From CAMAVH01 sp046297835 (GTDB taxonomy: Bacteria; Pseudomonadota; Alphaproteobacteria; SMXQ01): a DNA stretch of 64,000 bases. Position 1 is the stretch's first letter, and each line of letters starts with the position of its first letter. The DNA lies in the NCBI GenBank assembly GCA_046297835.1, contig JBKBHI010000005.1, positions 62,001-126,000 of the forward strand. Reading direction: 5' to 3'. The notes under the pieces were generated by a model that had not been told where the DNA came from, did no database searches, and saw nothing but the letters and a program-made list of their open reading frames with translations. A program made the position numbers and the translations under genes. Positions 36,604-46,085 of this stretch are shown here, in pieces.

Positions 36604-36771
36604 GCCCTTACCGCGGAAAGAACCGGTTTCGGCCCTATTCCCGCCACTGTCCTTTTTTACAAGGGCCTAGTATAAATATAGCGGTTTTCTGCGGGCCCGC
36701 CCACAAGGGGCGGTTGAAATTCCCGACGCCTGCCCGCACGCCGCCTTTTCACGGAACGACCCGTCCTCGCC

Positions 36772-37992
36772 ATGGAAGAAGAATTCTACCGGATCAAACG
36801 GCTGCCCCCTTACGTCTTCGCCGAAGTGAACGCGATGAAGGCGAAGGCCCGAGCCGCCGGCGAGGACATCATCGATTTCGGCATGGGAAATCCCGACCAG
36901 CCGACGCCGCAGCACATCATCGACAAGCTGTGCGAGGCCGCCAAAGACCCGCGCGCCCACCGCTATTCGGCGTCGCGCGGTATTCCCGGCCTGCGCAAGG
37001 CCAACGCCGCCTATTACAAGCGCCGCTTCAACGTCGATATCGACCCCAACACGGAGACGATCGTCACCATCGGCTCGAAGGAGGGCCTGGCCAACTTGGC
37101 CAACGCCATCGTCGCGCCCGGCGATGTGGTGCTGGTGCCGAACCCGAGCTATCCGATCCATCCCTACGGCTTCATCATCACCGGCGCGAACGTGCGCCAC
37201 ATCCCCATCGGCGAAGGCTACGACTTCTTCGAGGGCTTGCAGCGCGCGGTGAAGCATTCGGTGCCGAAGCCGCTCTGCGTCGTGCTCAACTTCCCGGCCA
37301 ACCCGACGGCCATGGTGGTCGATCTCGACTTCTATCGCCCCATCGTCGAGTTCTGCCGCAAGCACGAGATCTACGTGATCTCCGATCTGGCCTATTCGGA
37401 AATCTATTTCGGCAACCGCAAGCCGCCGTCGATCCTCGAAATTCCCGGCGCGAAGGACATCGCCATCGAGTTCACCTCGATGAGCAAGACCTACTCGATG
37501 CCGGGCTGGCGCATCGGCTTCGCCACCGGCAACAAGACGCTGGTCGCCGCGCTGGCGCACATCAAATCGTATCTCGATTACGGCGCTTTCACGCCGATCC
37601 AGGTGGCGGCCGCCGCCGCGCTCAACGGCCCGCAGGATTGCGTCGAGCATGTCCGCACGCTGTACCGCGAGCGCCGCGACGTGATGATCGACAGCCTCAA
37701 GGCCGCCGGCTGGGATGTCCCGTCGCCGGAAGCGACGATGTTCGCCTGGGCGCCGATCCCCAAGGCCTTCGCCCATCTCGGCTCGCTGGAATTTTCCAAG
37801 CTGCTGCTCAAGCACGCCGGCGTCGCCGTCGCGCCCGGCATCGGCTTCGGCGAATACGGCGACAGCCATGTCCGCATCGCGCTGGTCGAGAACAAGCACC
37901 GCATCCGCCAGGCGGCGAAGAACATCAAAACCTTCCTGCGCTCGGCCGACAGCATCCTCGAAGAAAATCTGAAGCTGCGGGCGGTTTCCTGA
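36772..37992 (+). CDS. alaC: Alanine/aspartate-type aminotransferase (AlaC-like)
   Basis: The 406-residue class I/II PLP aminotransferase starts with FYRIKRLPPYVFAEVNAMK and contains IDFGMGNPDQPTPQHI, VTIGSKEGLANL, LNFPANPTA and the PLP lysine Lys239 in SMSKTYSMPGWRIGF. It closely matches AlaC of E. coli, a glutamate-pyruvate aminotransferase. Coupling to homoserine dehydrogenase (one-base overlap) suggests a role in aspartate-family amino acids, so an aspartate or diaminopimelate substrate is also possible. The upstream spacer has an AT-rich stretch agtataaatata. Confidence 0.88.
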   Translation: MEEEFYRIKRLPPYVFAEVNAMKAKARAAGEDIIDFGMGNPDQPTPQHIIDKLCEAAKDPRAHRYSASRGIPGLRKANAAYYKRRFNVDIDPNTETIVTIGSKEGLANLANAIVAPGDVVLVPNPSYPIHPYGFIITGANVRHIPIGEGYDFFEGLQRAVKHSVPKPLCVVLNFPANPTAMVVDLDFYRPIVEFCRKHEIYVISDLAYSEIYFGNRKPPSILEIPGAKDIAIEFTSMSKTYSMPGWRIGFATGNKTLVAALAHIKSYLDYGAFTPIQVAAAAALNGPQDCVEHVRTLYRERRDVMIDSLKAAGWDVPSPEATMFAWAPIPKAFAHLGSLEFSKLLLKHAGVAVAPGIGFGEYGDSHVRIALVENKHRIRQAAKNIKTFLRSADSILEENLKLRAVS

Positions 37993-39284
37993 TGCCCGAC
38001 GCATTGCGAATCGCCGTCGCCGGTCTCGGCACCGTCGGCGCTGGCACGCTCAAGCTCGTCGCCGACAAGGGCAAGCTGCTCGAAGCGCGTTGCGGCCGGC
38101 CGATCCAGGTCGTGGCCGTCTCGGCGCGCGACAAGGCGCGCGAGCGCGGCGTCGACATCTCCAAGCTGCGCTGGTTCGACGATCCGGTCGCCATGGCCAA
38201 GGCCGACGGCATCGACGTGTTCGTCGAGGTCATCGGCGGCTCCGACGGCCCGGCCAAGGCGGCCTGCGAAGCGGCCATCGCCAGCGGCAAGAGCGTCGTG
38301 ACCGCGAACAAAGCGTTGCTGGCGCTGCATGGCGCGGCGCTCGCGGACGCAGCCGAGAAGAAGGGCGTGACGCTCGCCTACGAGGCGGCGGTGGCCGGCG
38401 GCATTCCGATCATCAAAGCCTTGCGCGAAGGTCTGGCGGCGAACAGCGTCAAGCGCGTCTACGGCATTCTCAACGGCACCTGCAATTACATCCTCACCAC
38501 GATGCGCCAGAGCGGCCGCGACTTCGGCGAGGTGCTCGCCGAGGCGCAGCAGCTCGGCTACGCCGAGGCCGATCCGAGCTTCGACGTGGACGGCATCGAC
38601 GCCGCGCACAAGCTCGCAGTACTGACCGCCGTCGCCTTCGGCTGCCGCACCAATTTCGCCGGCGTCCATGTGGAGGGCATCCGCCGCGTCTCGGCGCTCG
38701 ACATCCGCTTCGCCGACGAGCTCGGCTATCGCATCAAATTGCTCGGCTTGGCGCGCCGCACCGAGTCGGGCGTCGAGCAGCGCGTGCATCCCTGCATGGT
38801 GCCGGTCGGCACGCCCATCGCCCATGTCGAGGGCGTGTTCAACGCTGTGGTGGCGGAAACCGATTACGCCGAGACCAACGTGTTCGAGGGCAGGGGCGCC
38901 GGCGCCGGCCCGACCGCTTCGGCCGTGGTCGCCGATCTGGTCGATATCGCGCGCGGCTCCAAGGTGCCGACCTTTGCGGTTCCCGCCGCCCAGCTCGCCG
39001 ATCTGCCGGCCTCGCCGATGGCGAGCCATGTCGGGGCCTACTACATTCGCCTGATGGTGGTGGACAAGCCGGGCGTGATCGCCGATGTCACGGCGATTCT
39101 GCGCGACAACGAGGTGTCGCTCGAGTCAATGCTGCAACGCGGGCGCTCGCCTGGCGAAACGGTTCCCATCGTGCTGGTGACTCACGAAACGCGCGAAGAA
39201 CATATGGCGCGCGCGCTTGCGAAAATCGCCGCGCTCGCTACCGTCACCGAGCCGCCCTGCATGATCCGCATCGAGGAGCCGTAA
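37992..39284 (+). CDS. hom: Homoserine dehydrogenase
   Basis: The 430-residue enzyme reduces aspartate semialdehyde to homoserine. It has the NAD(P) site IAVAGLGTVGAGTLKLV, TANKALLALHG, YEAAVAGGIPIIKALREGL and GILNGTCNYILTTM. A C-terminal ACT domain (YYIRLMVVDKPGVIADVTAI) implies feedback control by an amino acid, commonly threonine. The start overlaps the alaC stop by one base. Its product feeds the MetY step. Confidence 0.95.
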   Translation: MPDALRIAVAGLGTVGAGTLKLVADKGKLLEARCGRPIQVVAVSARDKARERGVDISKLRWFDDPVAMAKADGIDVFVEVIGGSDGPAKAACEAAIASGKSVVTANKALLALHGAALADAAEKKGVTLAYEAAVAGGIPIIKALREGLAANSVKRVYGILNGTCNYILTTMRQSGRDFGEVLAEAQQLGYAEADPSFDVDGIDAAHKLAVLTAVAFGCRTNFAGVHVEGIRRVSALDIRFADELGYRIKLLGLARRTESGVEQRVHPCMVPVGTPIAHVEGVFNAVVAETDYAETNVFEGRGAGAGPTASAVVADLVDIARGSKVPTFAVPAAQLADLPASPMASHVGAYYIRLMVVDKPGVIADVTAILRDNEVSLESMLQRGRSPGETVPIVLVTHETREEHMARALAKIAALATVTEPPCMIRIEEP

Positions 39285-39325
39285 GGCTTCCTCTAACTTT
39301 GAACGATAAAAAACTGGAGACGAGC

Positions 39326-40306
39326 ATGTCTGAGATGATGGACCGCAATCTGGCGCTGGAAGCCGTGCGCGTGACCGAGGCCGCCGCGCTGTCCGCTTCG
39401 CGTCTGATGGGCCGCGGCGACGAGAAGGCGGCCGACCAAGCGGCGGTGGACGCCATGCGCACCGCGCTCAACAGCCTGTCGATCGAGGGCACGGTGGTGA
39501 TCGGCGAGGGCGAGCGCGACGAAGCGCCGATGCTCTATATCGGCGAGAAGGTCGGCCTCGGCGGCCCCAAGATCGACATCGCGCTCGATCCGCTGGAAGG
39601 CACGACGATCACCGCCAAGGGCGGCAACAACGCGCTCGCCGTCATGGCGATGGCCGAGCATGGCGGCTTCCTCAACGCGCCGGACGTTTATATGGACAAG
39701 ATCGGCATCGGCGGCGGCCTGCCGGCGAACCTCGTCGATCTCGATCAGACGCCGGCCGAGAATCTCAAGGCGCTGGCCAAGGCGAAGAAGACCGAAATTT
39801 CCGAACTGGTGGTCTGCATCCTGGACCGGCCGCGCCATGCCGAGCTGATCGCCAAGGTGCGCGAAGCCGGCGCGCGCATCATGTTGATCGACGACGGCGA
39901 CGTGTCGGGCATCATCGCCACCTCCGAGCCGGGCTCGGGCATCGACATGTACGTCGGCTCGGGCGGGGCGCCGGAAGGCGTGCTAGCCGCTGCGGCGCTG
40001 CGCTGCATCGGCGGCTTCATGCAGGGCCGTCTCTTGTTCCGCAACGAGGACGAGAAGGCCCGCGCCGTCAAATGGGGCGTCAAGGATCTCAACCGCAAAT
40101 ACGTCACCGAGGAGCTTGCCTCGGGCAACGTCATGTTCGCCGCCACCGGCGTGACCGACGGCACGATGCTGCGGGGCGTGCGCCGCTTCTCCGGCGGCGC
40201 GACGACCCATTCGATCGTCATGCGCTCCAAGAGCGGCACGGTGCGCAAGGTCGAGACGCACCACAACTTCACCACCAAGCTCGGCTTCCGGCCGGACAAG
40301 CCGTAA
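39326..40306 (+). CDS. glpX: Class II fructose-1,6-bisphosphatase
   Basis: The 326-residue GlpX enzyme of gluconeogenesis shows MDRNLALEAVRVTEAAALSA, IGEGERDEAPMLYIGEKVG, DPLEGTTITAKGGNNALAV and LIDDGDVSGII. ATG at 39326 has a GGAGA site six bases upstream. It follows hom by 41 bases and precedes recJ by three, so all four genes from alaC could be one transcript. Confidence 0.95.
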   Translation: MSEMMDRNLALEAVRVTEAAALSASRLMGRGDEKAADQAAVDAMRTALNSLSIEGTVVIGEGERDEAPMLYIGEKVGLGGPKIDIALDPLEGTTITAKGGNNALAVMAMAEHGGFLNAPDVYMDKIGIGGGLPANLVDLDQTPAENLKALAKAKKTEISELVVCILDRPRHAELIAKVREAGARIMLIDDGDVSGIIATSEPGSGIDMYVGSGGAPEGVLAAAALRCIGGFMQGRLLFRNEDEKARAVKWGVKDLNRKYVTEELASGNVMFAATGVTDGTMLRGVRRFSGGATTHSIVMRSKSGTVRKVETHHNFTTKLGFRPDKP

Positions 40307-40309
40307 ACG

Positions 40310-42175
40310 ATGAAGGCGGAAGTCGTCGCAACTTCCGCTGCCCTCGCCACCGAAGGCGAGACGGTCGTCGCGCGCTCCTTCACCGGCAAGCGCTGGAAGC
40401 AGCGCCTGGCCGACGAGCGCGCCGGGCTGGCGCTGAGCCAGCGCCTCGGCTGTCCGGAGATCGTCGGCCGGCTGCTCGCCGCGCGCGGCGTCGGCGCGGA
40501 GGAGGCGGCGCTCTATCTCGCGCCGACCCTGCGCGAGCAATTGCCCGATCCGTCGCACCTGATCGACATGGACAAGGCGGTGGAGCGCATCAGCCGCGCC
40601 ATCCGCACCGGCGAGACCATCGCTATCTTCGGCGATTACGACGTCGACGGCGCGACGTCGTCCGCTTTGCTGCGGCGGTTTCTCCGGGCGTGCGGCGCGG
40701 AGCCCCTGGTCTATATCCCCGACCGGATGCTGGAAGGCTACGGTCCAAACGGGCCGGCGCTGCTCGGCCTCGGCGACCAAGGCGCGCAAGTCGTCATCAC
40801 CGTCGATTGCGGCATCTCGGCGCACGAGCCGTTCGAGCGCGTGCGCGCCTATAACGAGGAATACCGCAAGGGCAACAGCCCGCTCGACGTGATCGTCATC
40901 GACCATCACCAGGCCGAGCCGAAGCTGCCCTTCGCCCATGCCATCGTCAATCCCAACCGGCTCGACGAGGACAGCGCGCACGGCCAGATGGCGGCGGTCG
41001 GCGTCGCCTTCCTGCTCGTCGTCGCGCTGCATAGCGACCTGCGCCGTCGCGGCTGGTATCGGCTGAAGAACCTGCCCGAACCGGACTTGCTGCAATGGCT
41101 CGATCTCGTCGCGCTCGGCACGGTGTGCGACGTGGCGCAACTCACCGGCGTCAACCGCGCTCTGGTGGCGCAGGGCCTCAAAGTGATGGCGCGGCGGCGC
41201 AATCCTGGCATCGCCGCGCTCGCCGACATCGCCAAGCTCGATGCCAAGCCGGAAGCCTGGCATTGTGGATTCTTCCTCGGCCCGCGCGTCAACGCCGGCG
41301 GGCGCGTCGGCGATCCCGATCTCGGCGTGCGCCTGCTCTCGACCGACGACCCGGCCGAGGCGCGCGCCCTGGCGCAGCGGCTCGACGAATTGAACGCCGA
41401 GCGCCGCGCCATCGAGGCGCAGGTGCTGGAGGAGGCGATTGCGCAAGTGGGGGCGGCGGGCGAGCCGCAAGCCGTCGTCTTCGCTGTCGGCAAGAGCTGG
41501 CATCCCGGCGTCATTGGCATCGTCGCTTCGCGCCTGAAGGAGCGCTTCGATCTGCCGGCCATCGTGCTGGCGCTGGAGAACGGCGTCGCGAAAGCGTCGG
41601 GCCGCTCGGTGCGCGGTCTCGATCTCGGCGCGGCGGTGATCGCGGCGCGCCAGGCCGGCCTGCTGGTCAACGGCGGCGGTCACGCCATGGCGGCCGGCTT
41701 CACGGTCGCGGAAGAGAAAATCCCGGCGCTGCGCGAATTCCTGGAGGCGCGCATCGCCCGAGATCTCGCGGCGGCCAAGGTCGAGCCGAGCCTGTCGCTC
41801 GACGGCGCGTTGCTGCCGAAAGCCTGCACGGTGGAATTGGCGCAGCAGATCCAGGCGCTCGGGCCGTTCGGCGCCGGCAATCCCGAGCCGCGCTTCTGGC
41901 TGCCGGCGGTGAAGATCGCCAAGATCGACATTCTCGGCGGCGCGCATGTCCGCATGTTCGTGACCGGCGACATGCTCGGCGCGGGCGCGAAGGCGGGCGG
42001 CGGCGGCCAGTTGAAGGCCATGGCCTTCCGCGCCGCCGATCAGGATTTGGGCCGCGCGCTGCTCGGCGCGCAGGGCCGCGCCGTCGCGCTCGCCGGCCGC
42101 CTGCGCGTCAACGAATGGATGGGCAAGTCGTCGGTCGAATTGCAGGTCGACGACGCGGCGCTGGTCGAGGATTAG
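40310..42175 (+). CDS. recJ: Single-stranded-DNA exonuclease RecJ
   Basis: The 621-residue 5'-3' exonuclease has the DHH-family motifs IFGDYDVDGATSSALL, ITVDCGISAHEPF, VIDHHQAEPKLP and, in the DHHA1 part, GGGHAMAAGFTV, plus the C-terminal OB-fold. It functions in recombination and mismatch repair. It starts three bases after glpX and is followed by a bidirectional terminator. A 35-residue polar N-terminal extension precedes the conserved region. Confidence 0.95.
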   Translation: MKAEVVATSAALATEGETVVARSFTGKRWKQRLADERAGLALSQRLGCPEIVGRLLAARGVGAEEAALYLAPTLREQLPDPSHLIDMDKAVERISRAIRTGETIAIFGDYDVDGATSSALLRRFLRACGAEPLVYIPDRMLEGYGPNGPALLGLGDQGAQVVITVDCGISAHEPFERVRAYNEEYRKGNSPLDVIVIDHHQAEPKLPFAHAIVNPNRLDEDSAHGQMAAVGVAFLLVVALHSDLRRRGWYRLKNLPEPDLLQWLDLVALGTVCDVAQLTGVNRALVAQGLKVMARRRNPGIAALADIAKLDAKPEAWHCGFFLGPRVNAGGRVGDPDLGVRLLSTDDPAEARALAQRLDELNAERRAIEAQVLEEAIAQVGAAGEPQAVVFAVGKSWHPGVIGIVASRLKERFDLPAIVLALENGVAKASGRSVRGLDLGAAVIAARQAGLLVNGGGHAMAAGFTVAEEKIPALREFLEARIARDLAAAKVEPSLSLDGALLPKACTVELAQQIQALGPFGAGNPEPRFWLPAVKIAKIDILGGAHVRMFVTGDMLGAGAKAGGGGQLKAMAFRAADQDLGRALLGAQGRAVALAGRLRVNEWMGKSSVELQVDDAALVED

Positions 42176-42189
42176 CGCGCAAGAAAAAC

Positions 42190-42212
42190 CCCGGCGCGCA
42201 GGCCGGGATTTT
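42190..42212. terminator. Bidirectional terminator after recJ
   Basis: Stem cccggc/gccggg with loop gcgcag is preceded by five A and followed by four T. It separates recJ from the convergent lectin-like gene. Confidence 0.75.
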
Positions 42213-42235
42213 CTGTTTCTCGATCGTCGCTCGGC

Positions 42236-42820
42236 TCAGCGCAGCGCCCAGCGCTGGTTGGCGTCGCCGTTGCAATTCCAATGGATGATCGGCGTGCCGT
42301 TCGCGGTGGCGCTGGCGCGCACGTCGAGGCAGGTGTTGTTGCTGCGGATCGCGTTGCCGTTGAGCGACCAGGTGAGGCGACCAGTCTCTTTGGCGTACTG
42401 GGTTTCGGCGTCGCTGCAGCGCTGCACCTGCATGCCCCATTCGCTGATCGCGACGACGCAGACCGGCTGCCAGCGATAGGAGCCGGCTTCGCGCATGCCC
42501 ATCGCGCCGCTCGTCCAGGTCAGGAAGCTGGCGGCGGTCATCATGCGGCCGTTGACGAACTTGAAGCGCTGGTTCGGCGCGCTCGAATTGCAATCCTGCA
42601 AGGTGAGCATCGAATATTGGCTGAGCGCGTTCATGCCATCGCCGGCCTGGATGCATTTGTTGCCGAGGCCGACGAGCTGCTTGCCGTCGCGCATGGCGAC
42701 GGCTTGATTGTCGGCCGGGGCCGGCGGCGGCACGATGCTGAAATTCTGCGCTTCGGCGTTTGAAGCGACGGCGAGCGCGGCGCAGAGCGCGGCGGCGGCG
42801 AGGCCGCGATGATAACCCAT
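42236..42820 (-). CDS. Secreted ricin-type beta-trefoil lectin-like protein
   Basis: The 194-residue precursor has a signal peptide ending SNAEAQ (about residue 25). The mature chain has cysteine pairs and QxW-type repeats: DCNSSAPNQRFKF in the first lobe, and NTCLDVRASATANGTPIIHW with NGDANQRWALR at the end. These are hallmarks of ricin B-type carbohydrate-binding domains. Probably periplasmic or secreted; its sugar target is unknown. No catalytic domain is attached. Confidence 0.78.
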   Translation of the reverse strand: MGYHRGLAAAALCAALAVASNAEAQNFSIVPPPAPADNQAVAMRDGKQLVGLGNKCIQAGDGMNALSQYSMLTLQDCNSSAPNQRFKFVNGRMMTAASFLTWTSGAMGMREAGSYRWQPVCVVAISEWGMQVQRCSDAETQYAKETGRLTWSLNGNAIRSNNTCLDVRASATANGTPIIHWNCNGDANQRWALR

Positions 42821-43003
42821 TATGAAATCCCCCGGTGATTATCGGCTCACGCTGCGATAACGATGGCGCGATGCGAAATCTAATCCGTTCCTTGCAAGAA
42901 ACCATGGGAAATTCCATGCCCAAACGGCTATAAAAGTCGAATAACGCCATGCTCAAGCGCGGCAGGCCCGACGAGGCCACAGCGCGACATATAGGGAGAG
43001 ATC

Positions 43004-44032
43004 ATGTCCAAGACTTTCATCGCCGCCACGATTCTGTCCGCCGCCAGCCTGGCGGCGCTCGCCGCAATGCCGGCGCAAGCGCAGAGCGTCGCCGATTTCT
43101 ATAAAGGCAAGACCGTCACGATCATCGTCAGCACCGGCGCTGGCGGCGGCTATGACGTGTTGGCGCGGGCCATTCAGCGTCATTTGCCGAAATTCATTCC
43201 CGGCAACCCCAGCATGATCGTGCAGAACATGCCGGGCGGCGGCCATATGCTGGCGGCCAACCATGTCTATTCGGTCGCGCCGAAGGACGGCACGGTGATC
43301 GCCGCGCTCAACCAGAACGTGACGTCGAACCAACTGGTGACGCCGGCGGCGGCGCGTTACGACGCCAACAAATATATCTGGCTCGGCCGCTTCGCCGAGA
43401 AGAGCAACCCGGCGCTCGCCGTCTGGCACACCGCGCCGGTCAAGACGCTGGCCGACGCGCGCAACGTCGAGATCGTCATCGGCGCGACGGGGGAGGGCTC
43501 CAGTTCCTATCGCTACACCTCGGCCATGAACCATGTGCTCGGCACCAAGTTCAAGATCATCAAGGGCTACAAGACGGTGCCCGAATTGCTGCTCGCCATC
43601 GACCGCGGCGAGATTCAGGGCCGCACCGGTGCGCTCTCGGCCTACGAAGAAGGCAAGCCGGAATGGCTTAAGGAGAACAAGCTGCGCTTTCTCGTGCAGG
43701 TCGGCTACACGCGCGACGCCTACCTGAAGGACGTGCCGCTGTGGACCGAATTGGCCGAGACGGCCGAGCAGAAGCAGATCCTCAATCTCATCGCATCGCC
43801 GACCAACCTCGGCCGGCCGATCAACACGACGCCGGACGTGCCGGCCGACCGCGTCGCCGCGCTGCGCGAGGGCCTGGAGAAGATGGTGAAGGACGCGACG
43901 TTCCTCGCCGAGGCGGAGAAGCAGGAGATCGAGACGGACTTCCGCGGCTGGCAGGAGACGACGCAGATCGTCGCCGACACGCTCGCCGCGTCGCCGGACG
44001 TCGTCGCCAAGGCCATCGAGGCGATGAAGTGA
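43004..44032 (+). CDS. Tripartite tricarboxylate transporter (TctC/Bug) family binding protein, copy 1
   Basis: The 342-residue periplasmic protein has a signal peptide ending MPAQAQS. The mature part begins VADFYKGKTVTIIVSTGAGG, then GYDVLARAIQRHLPKFIPGNP, MIVQNMPGGGHMLAANH and GATGEGSSSYRYTSAMN, typical of the TctC/Bug family that binds small carboxylates. No TctA or TctB membrane gene is nearby. It is followed after 28 bases by a close paralogue, indicating tandem duplication. Its ligand is not predictable. Confidence 0.87.
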   Translation: MSKTFIAATILSAASLAALAAMPAQAQSVADFYKGKTVTIIVSTGAGGGYDVLARAIQRHLPKFIPGNPSMIVQNMPGGGHMLAANHVYSVAPKDGTVIAALNQNVTSNQLVTPAAARYDANKYIWLGRFAEKSNPALAVWHTAPVKTLADARNVEIVIGATGEGSSSYRYTSAMNHVLGTKFKIIKGYKTVPELLLAIDRGEIQGRTGALSAYEEGKPEWLKENKLRFLVQVGYTRDAYLKDVPLWTELAETAEQKQILNLIASPTNLGRPINTTPDVPADRVAALREGLEKMVKDATFLAEAEKQEIETDFRGWQETTQIVADTLAASPDVVAKAIEAMK

Positions 44033-44060
44033 GCGCCGGATTCAAACAGGGAGACGCCAA

Positions 44061-45080
44061 ATGAAGACCGTTCTACTGGCTGCCGGAATTTTGTCCGCCG
44101 GAGCCGCGCTCGTTTCAGGAGCGCAGGCGCAGAGCGCCGCCGAGTTCTACAAGAACCGCCAGATGTCGATCATCGTCAGCACCGGCTCGGGCGGCGGCTA
44201 CGACACGCTGGCGCGCGCGTTGTCGCGCTTCCTGCCGAAATACATTCCCGGCAATCCGACCTTCGTGGTGCAGAACATGCCGGGCGGCGGCCACATGCTG
44301 GCGGCCAACCACATCTACAACGTCGCGCCGAAGGACGGCACGGTGCTCGCCGCGCTCAATCAGAACGTGCCGGCGCATCAGGTGATCGACGGCGCGGGCG
44401 TGCGCTACGACGCCGGCAAGTTCATCTGGCTCGGCCGCTTCACCGAGAGCAATCCGGCGATGGCGGTGTGGCACACCGCGCCGGTCAAGACCTTCGAGGA
44501 CGCGACCAAGACCGAGATCGTCATCGGCGCGACGGGCGAGGGCTCCAGCTCGTACCGCTACACCACCGCGATCAACAACGTGCTCGGCGCGAAGTTCAAG
44601 ATCATCAAGGGCTACAAGACGGTGCCCGAGCTGCTGGTGGCGATGGAGCGCGGCGAGGTGCAGGGCCGCGCCGGCGGCCTCTCGGCCTATCAGGACAGCA
44701 ATCCTGAATGGATCACCGACAAGAAGGTCCGCTTCCTGCTGCAGATCGGCACCAGCCGCGACGGCGGCGTGCTCGCCGACGTGCCGCTGTGGACCGAACT
44801 GGCCAAGACCGACGAGCAGAAGCAGATCCTCGACCTGATCGCCGCGCCGACCAACCTCGGCCGGCCGATCAACACGCCGCCGGGCGTGCCGGCCGACCGC
44901 ATCGCCGTGCTGCGCAAGGCGCTGGAGGAGGCGGTGAAGGACCCGCAGTTCATCGAGGAGGGCAAGAAGCTGTCCTTCGAGACGGATTTCCGCGACTGGC
45001 GCGAGACGACCAAGATCATCGAGCAGACGATGAACGCCTCGCCGGCGGTCGTCGCCAAGGCCAAGGAAGCGATGAAGTAA
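44061..45080 (+). CDS. Tripartite tricarboxylate transporter (TctC/Bug) family binding protein, copy 2
   Basis: The 339-residue paralogue of the preceding gene shares long identical blocks (FKIIKGYKTVPELL, QNMPGGGHMLAANH, APTNLGRPINT versus SPTNLGRPINT). It has its own signal peptide (VSGAQAQS). Differences cluster in segments after RYDAN/RYDAG and in the QVGYTRDAYLKD/QIGTSRDGGVLAD loop, where the ligand may be contacted. The ATG has a GGGAGA site. A terminator-like hairpin follows. Confidence 0.87.
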   Translation: MKTVLLAAGILSAGAALVSGAQAQSAAEFYKNRQMSIIVSTGSGGGYDTLARALSRFLPKYIPGNPTFVVQNMPGGGHMLAANHIYNVAPKDGTVLAALNQNVPAHQVIDGAGVRYDAGKFIWLGRFTESNPAMAVWHTAPVKTFEDATKTEIVIGATGEGSSSYRYTTAINNVLGAKFKIIKGYKTVPELLVAMERGEVQGRAGGLSAYQDSNPEWITDKKVRFLLQIGTSRDGGVLADVPLWTELAKTDEQKQILDLIAAPTNLGRPINTPPGVPADRIAVLRKALEEAVKDPQFIEEGKKLSFETDFRDWRETTKIIEQTMNASPAVVAKAKEAMK

Positions 45081-45104
45081 GCGCCTGCGATCGAGGGGAC
45101 GAAG

Positions 45105-45134
45105 CGGCGGCCCAGGGCGACCTGGCCGCCGTTT
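45105..45134 (+). terminator. Terminator after the TctC pair
   Basis: Stem cggcggcc(c)agg / cctggccgccg with a gcga loop and one bulged C is followed by TTT. The remaining spacer to 45335 shows no other gene I can support. Confidence 0.6.
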
Positions 45135-45335
45135 CCGTTGGTAGCAGCTCTAAAACCGGCGCTGCCGGGCCCTGCCCGAGGGGCGAATGCGGTGAGGGAA
45201 GCCAACCCCCGTAAGGCTTTAGGAGATAAGGCGGATTTCGCGCCAATCGGCCCTTGATTCGGCGGCGATTTCCCCGTAATCAGACGCACCTTCCTGGGGC
45301 GGCCCGCCTGACCATATCGGCCGCCATGCAGCCTC

Positions 45336-45411
45336 GTCCCCATCGTCTAGAGGCCTAGGACACCACCCTTTCACGGTGGATACAGGGGTTCGAATCCCCT
45401 TGGGGACGCCA
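45336..45411 (+). tRNA. tRNA-Glu (anticodon TTC)
   Basis: Acceptor GTCCCCA pairs perfectly with TGGGGAC, the anticodon stem CCACC/GGTGG holds loop CTTTCAC (anticodon TTC), the T arm is AGGGG-TTCGAAT-CCCCT, and CCA is encoded. The exoD start lies 25 bases downstream. Confidence 0.97.
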
Positions 45412-45435
45412 GCTTCGCGGAGTCGGCCCGTCGGC

Positions 45436-46074
45436 ATGAGCGAGTTTCGCGATACACAGGAAAGTCTCAGCGCCACGCTTCTTTCCGTCATCGATTCGAT
45501 CCACGGCGAGACCATCACCCTGCGCCAATTGTTCGCGCTGATCGGCGAGCAGGGGCTGCTGCTGCTGTGCGCGCTGCTGACCATTCCGTTCCTGGTGCCG
45601 GTGTCGATCCCGGGCGTCTCGACCGTGTTCGGCGCGGCGATCATCCTCATCAGCCTCGGCATTTTCCTCAACCGGCTGCCCTGGCTGCCGAGGAAGATCA
45701 TGGACCGGCCGCTGGCGACCGAGAAGCTGGTGCCGACGCTGCGCAAGGGCGCGGCGCTGGTCGGGCGTATCGACGCCGTGGTCAAGCCGCGCTGGCGCGG
45801 CCTGACCGACGGCCGGCTGATGGGCCGCGTCAACGGCCTCGGCATCATGTTCGGCGGGCTGCTGCTGATCATGCCGTTCGGGCTGATCCCGTTCTCCAAC
45901 ACCCTGCCGGCCTTCGCCATCCTGTTCCTGGCGCTCGGCATCTTGCAGCGCGACGGGCTGTTCGTGGCGCTCGGCTATCTCGCGACGCTCGGCACGCTGG
46001 TCTATTTCAGCGCGCTGTTCTACGCCGCCTTCGCCGCCGGGCAGGGCTTGTCCTCGATGTTCGGCGGCGGATAA
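45436..46074 (+). CDS. exoD: ExoD family exopolysaccharide-synthesis membrane protein
   Basis: The 212-residue protein shows the ExoD pattern: SIHGETITLRQLFALIGEQG, LLTIPFLVPVSIPGVSTVFG, LGIFLNRLPWLPRK and FGGLLLIMPFGLIPFSNTLP, with several membrane segments. In Sinorhizobium ExoD affects exopolysaccharide and alkaline tolerance; its mechanism is unknown. ATG at 45436 is chosen because an earlier in-frame ATG lies inside tRNA-Glu. A decayed copy of its 3' end lies at 47599. Confidence 0.88.
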   Translation: MSEFRDTQESLSATLLSVIDSIHGETITLRQLFALIGEQGLLLLCALLTIPFLVPVSIPGVSTVFGAAIILISLGIFLNRLPWLPRKIMDRPLATEKLVPTLRKGAALVGRIDAVVKPRWRGLTDGRLMGRVNGLGIMFGGLLLIMPFGLIPFSNTLPAFAILFLALGILQRDGLFVALGYLATLGTLVYFSALFYAAFAAGQGLSSMFGGG

Positions 46075-46085
46075 GAGGCGAGGCC

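Noticed and set aside
39983..41947. Long minus-strand frame opposite glpX and recJ
   Set aside because: Antisense shadow: low-complexity R/A/D/H-rich sequence, no ribosome site, and both sense genes are unambiguous.
45219..45941. Minus-strand frame containing GIRTPVSTVKG
   Set aside because: It runs antisense through tRNA-Glu and exoD; the motif is the antisense reading of the tRNA.
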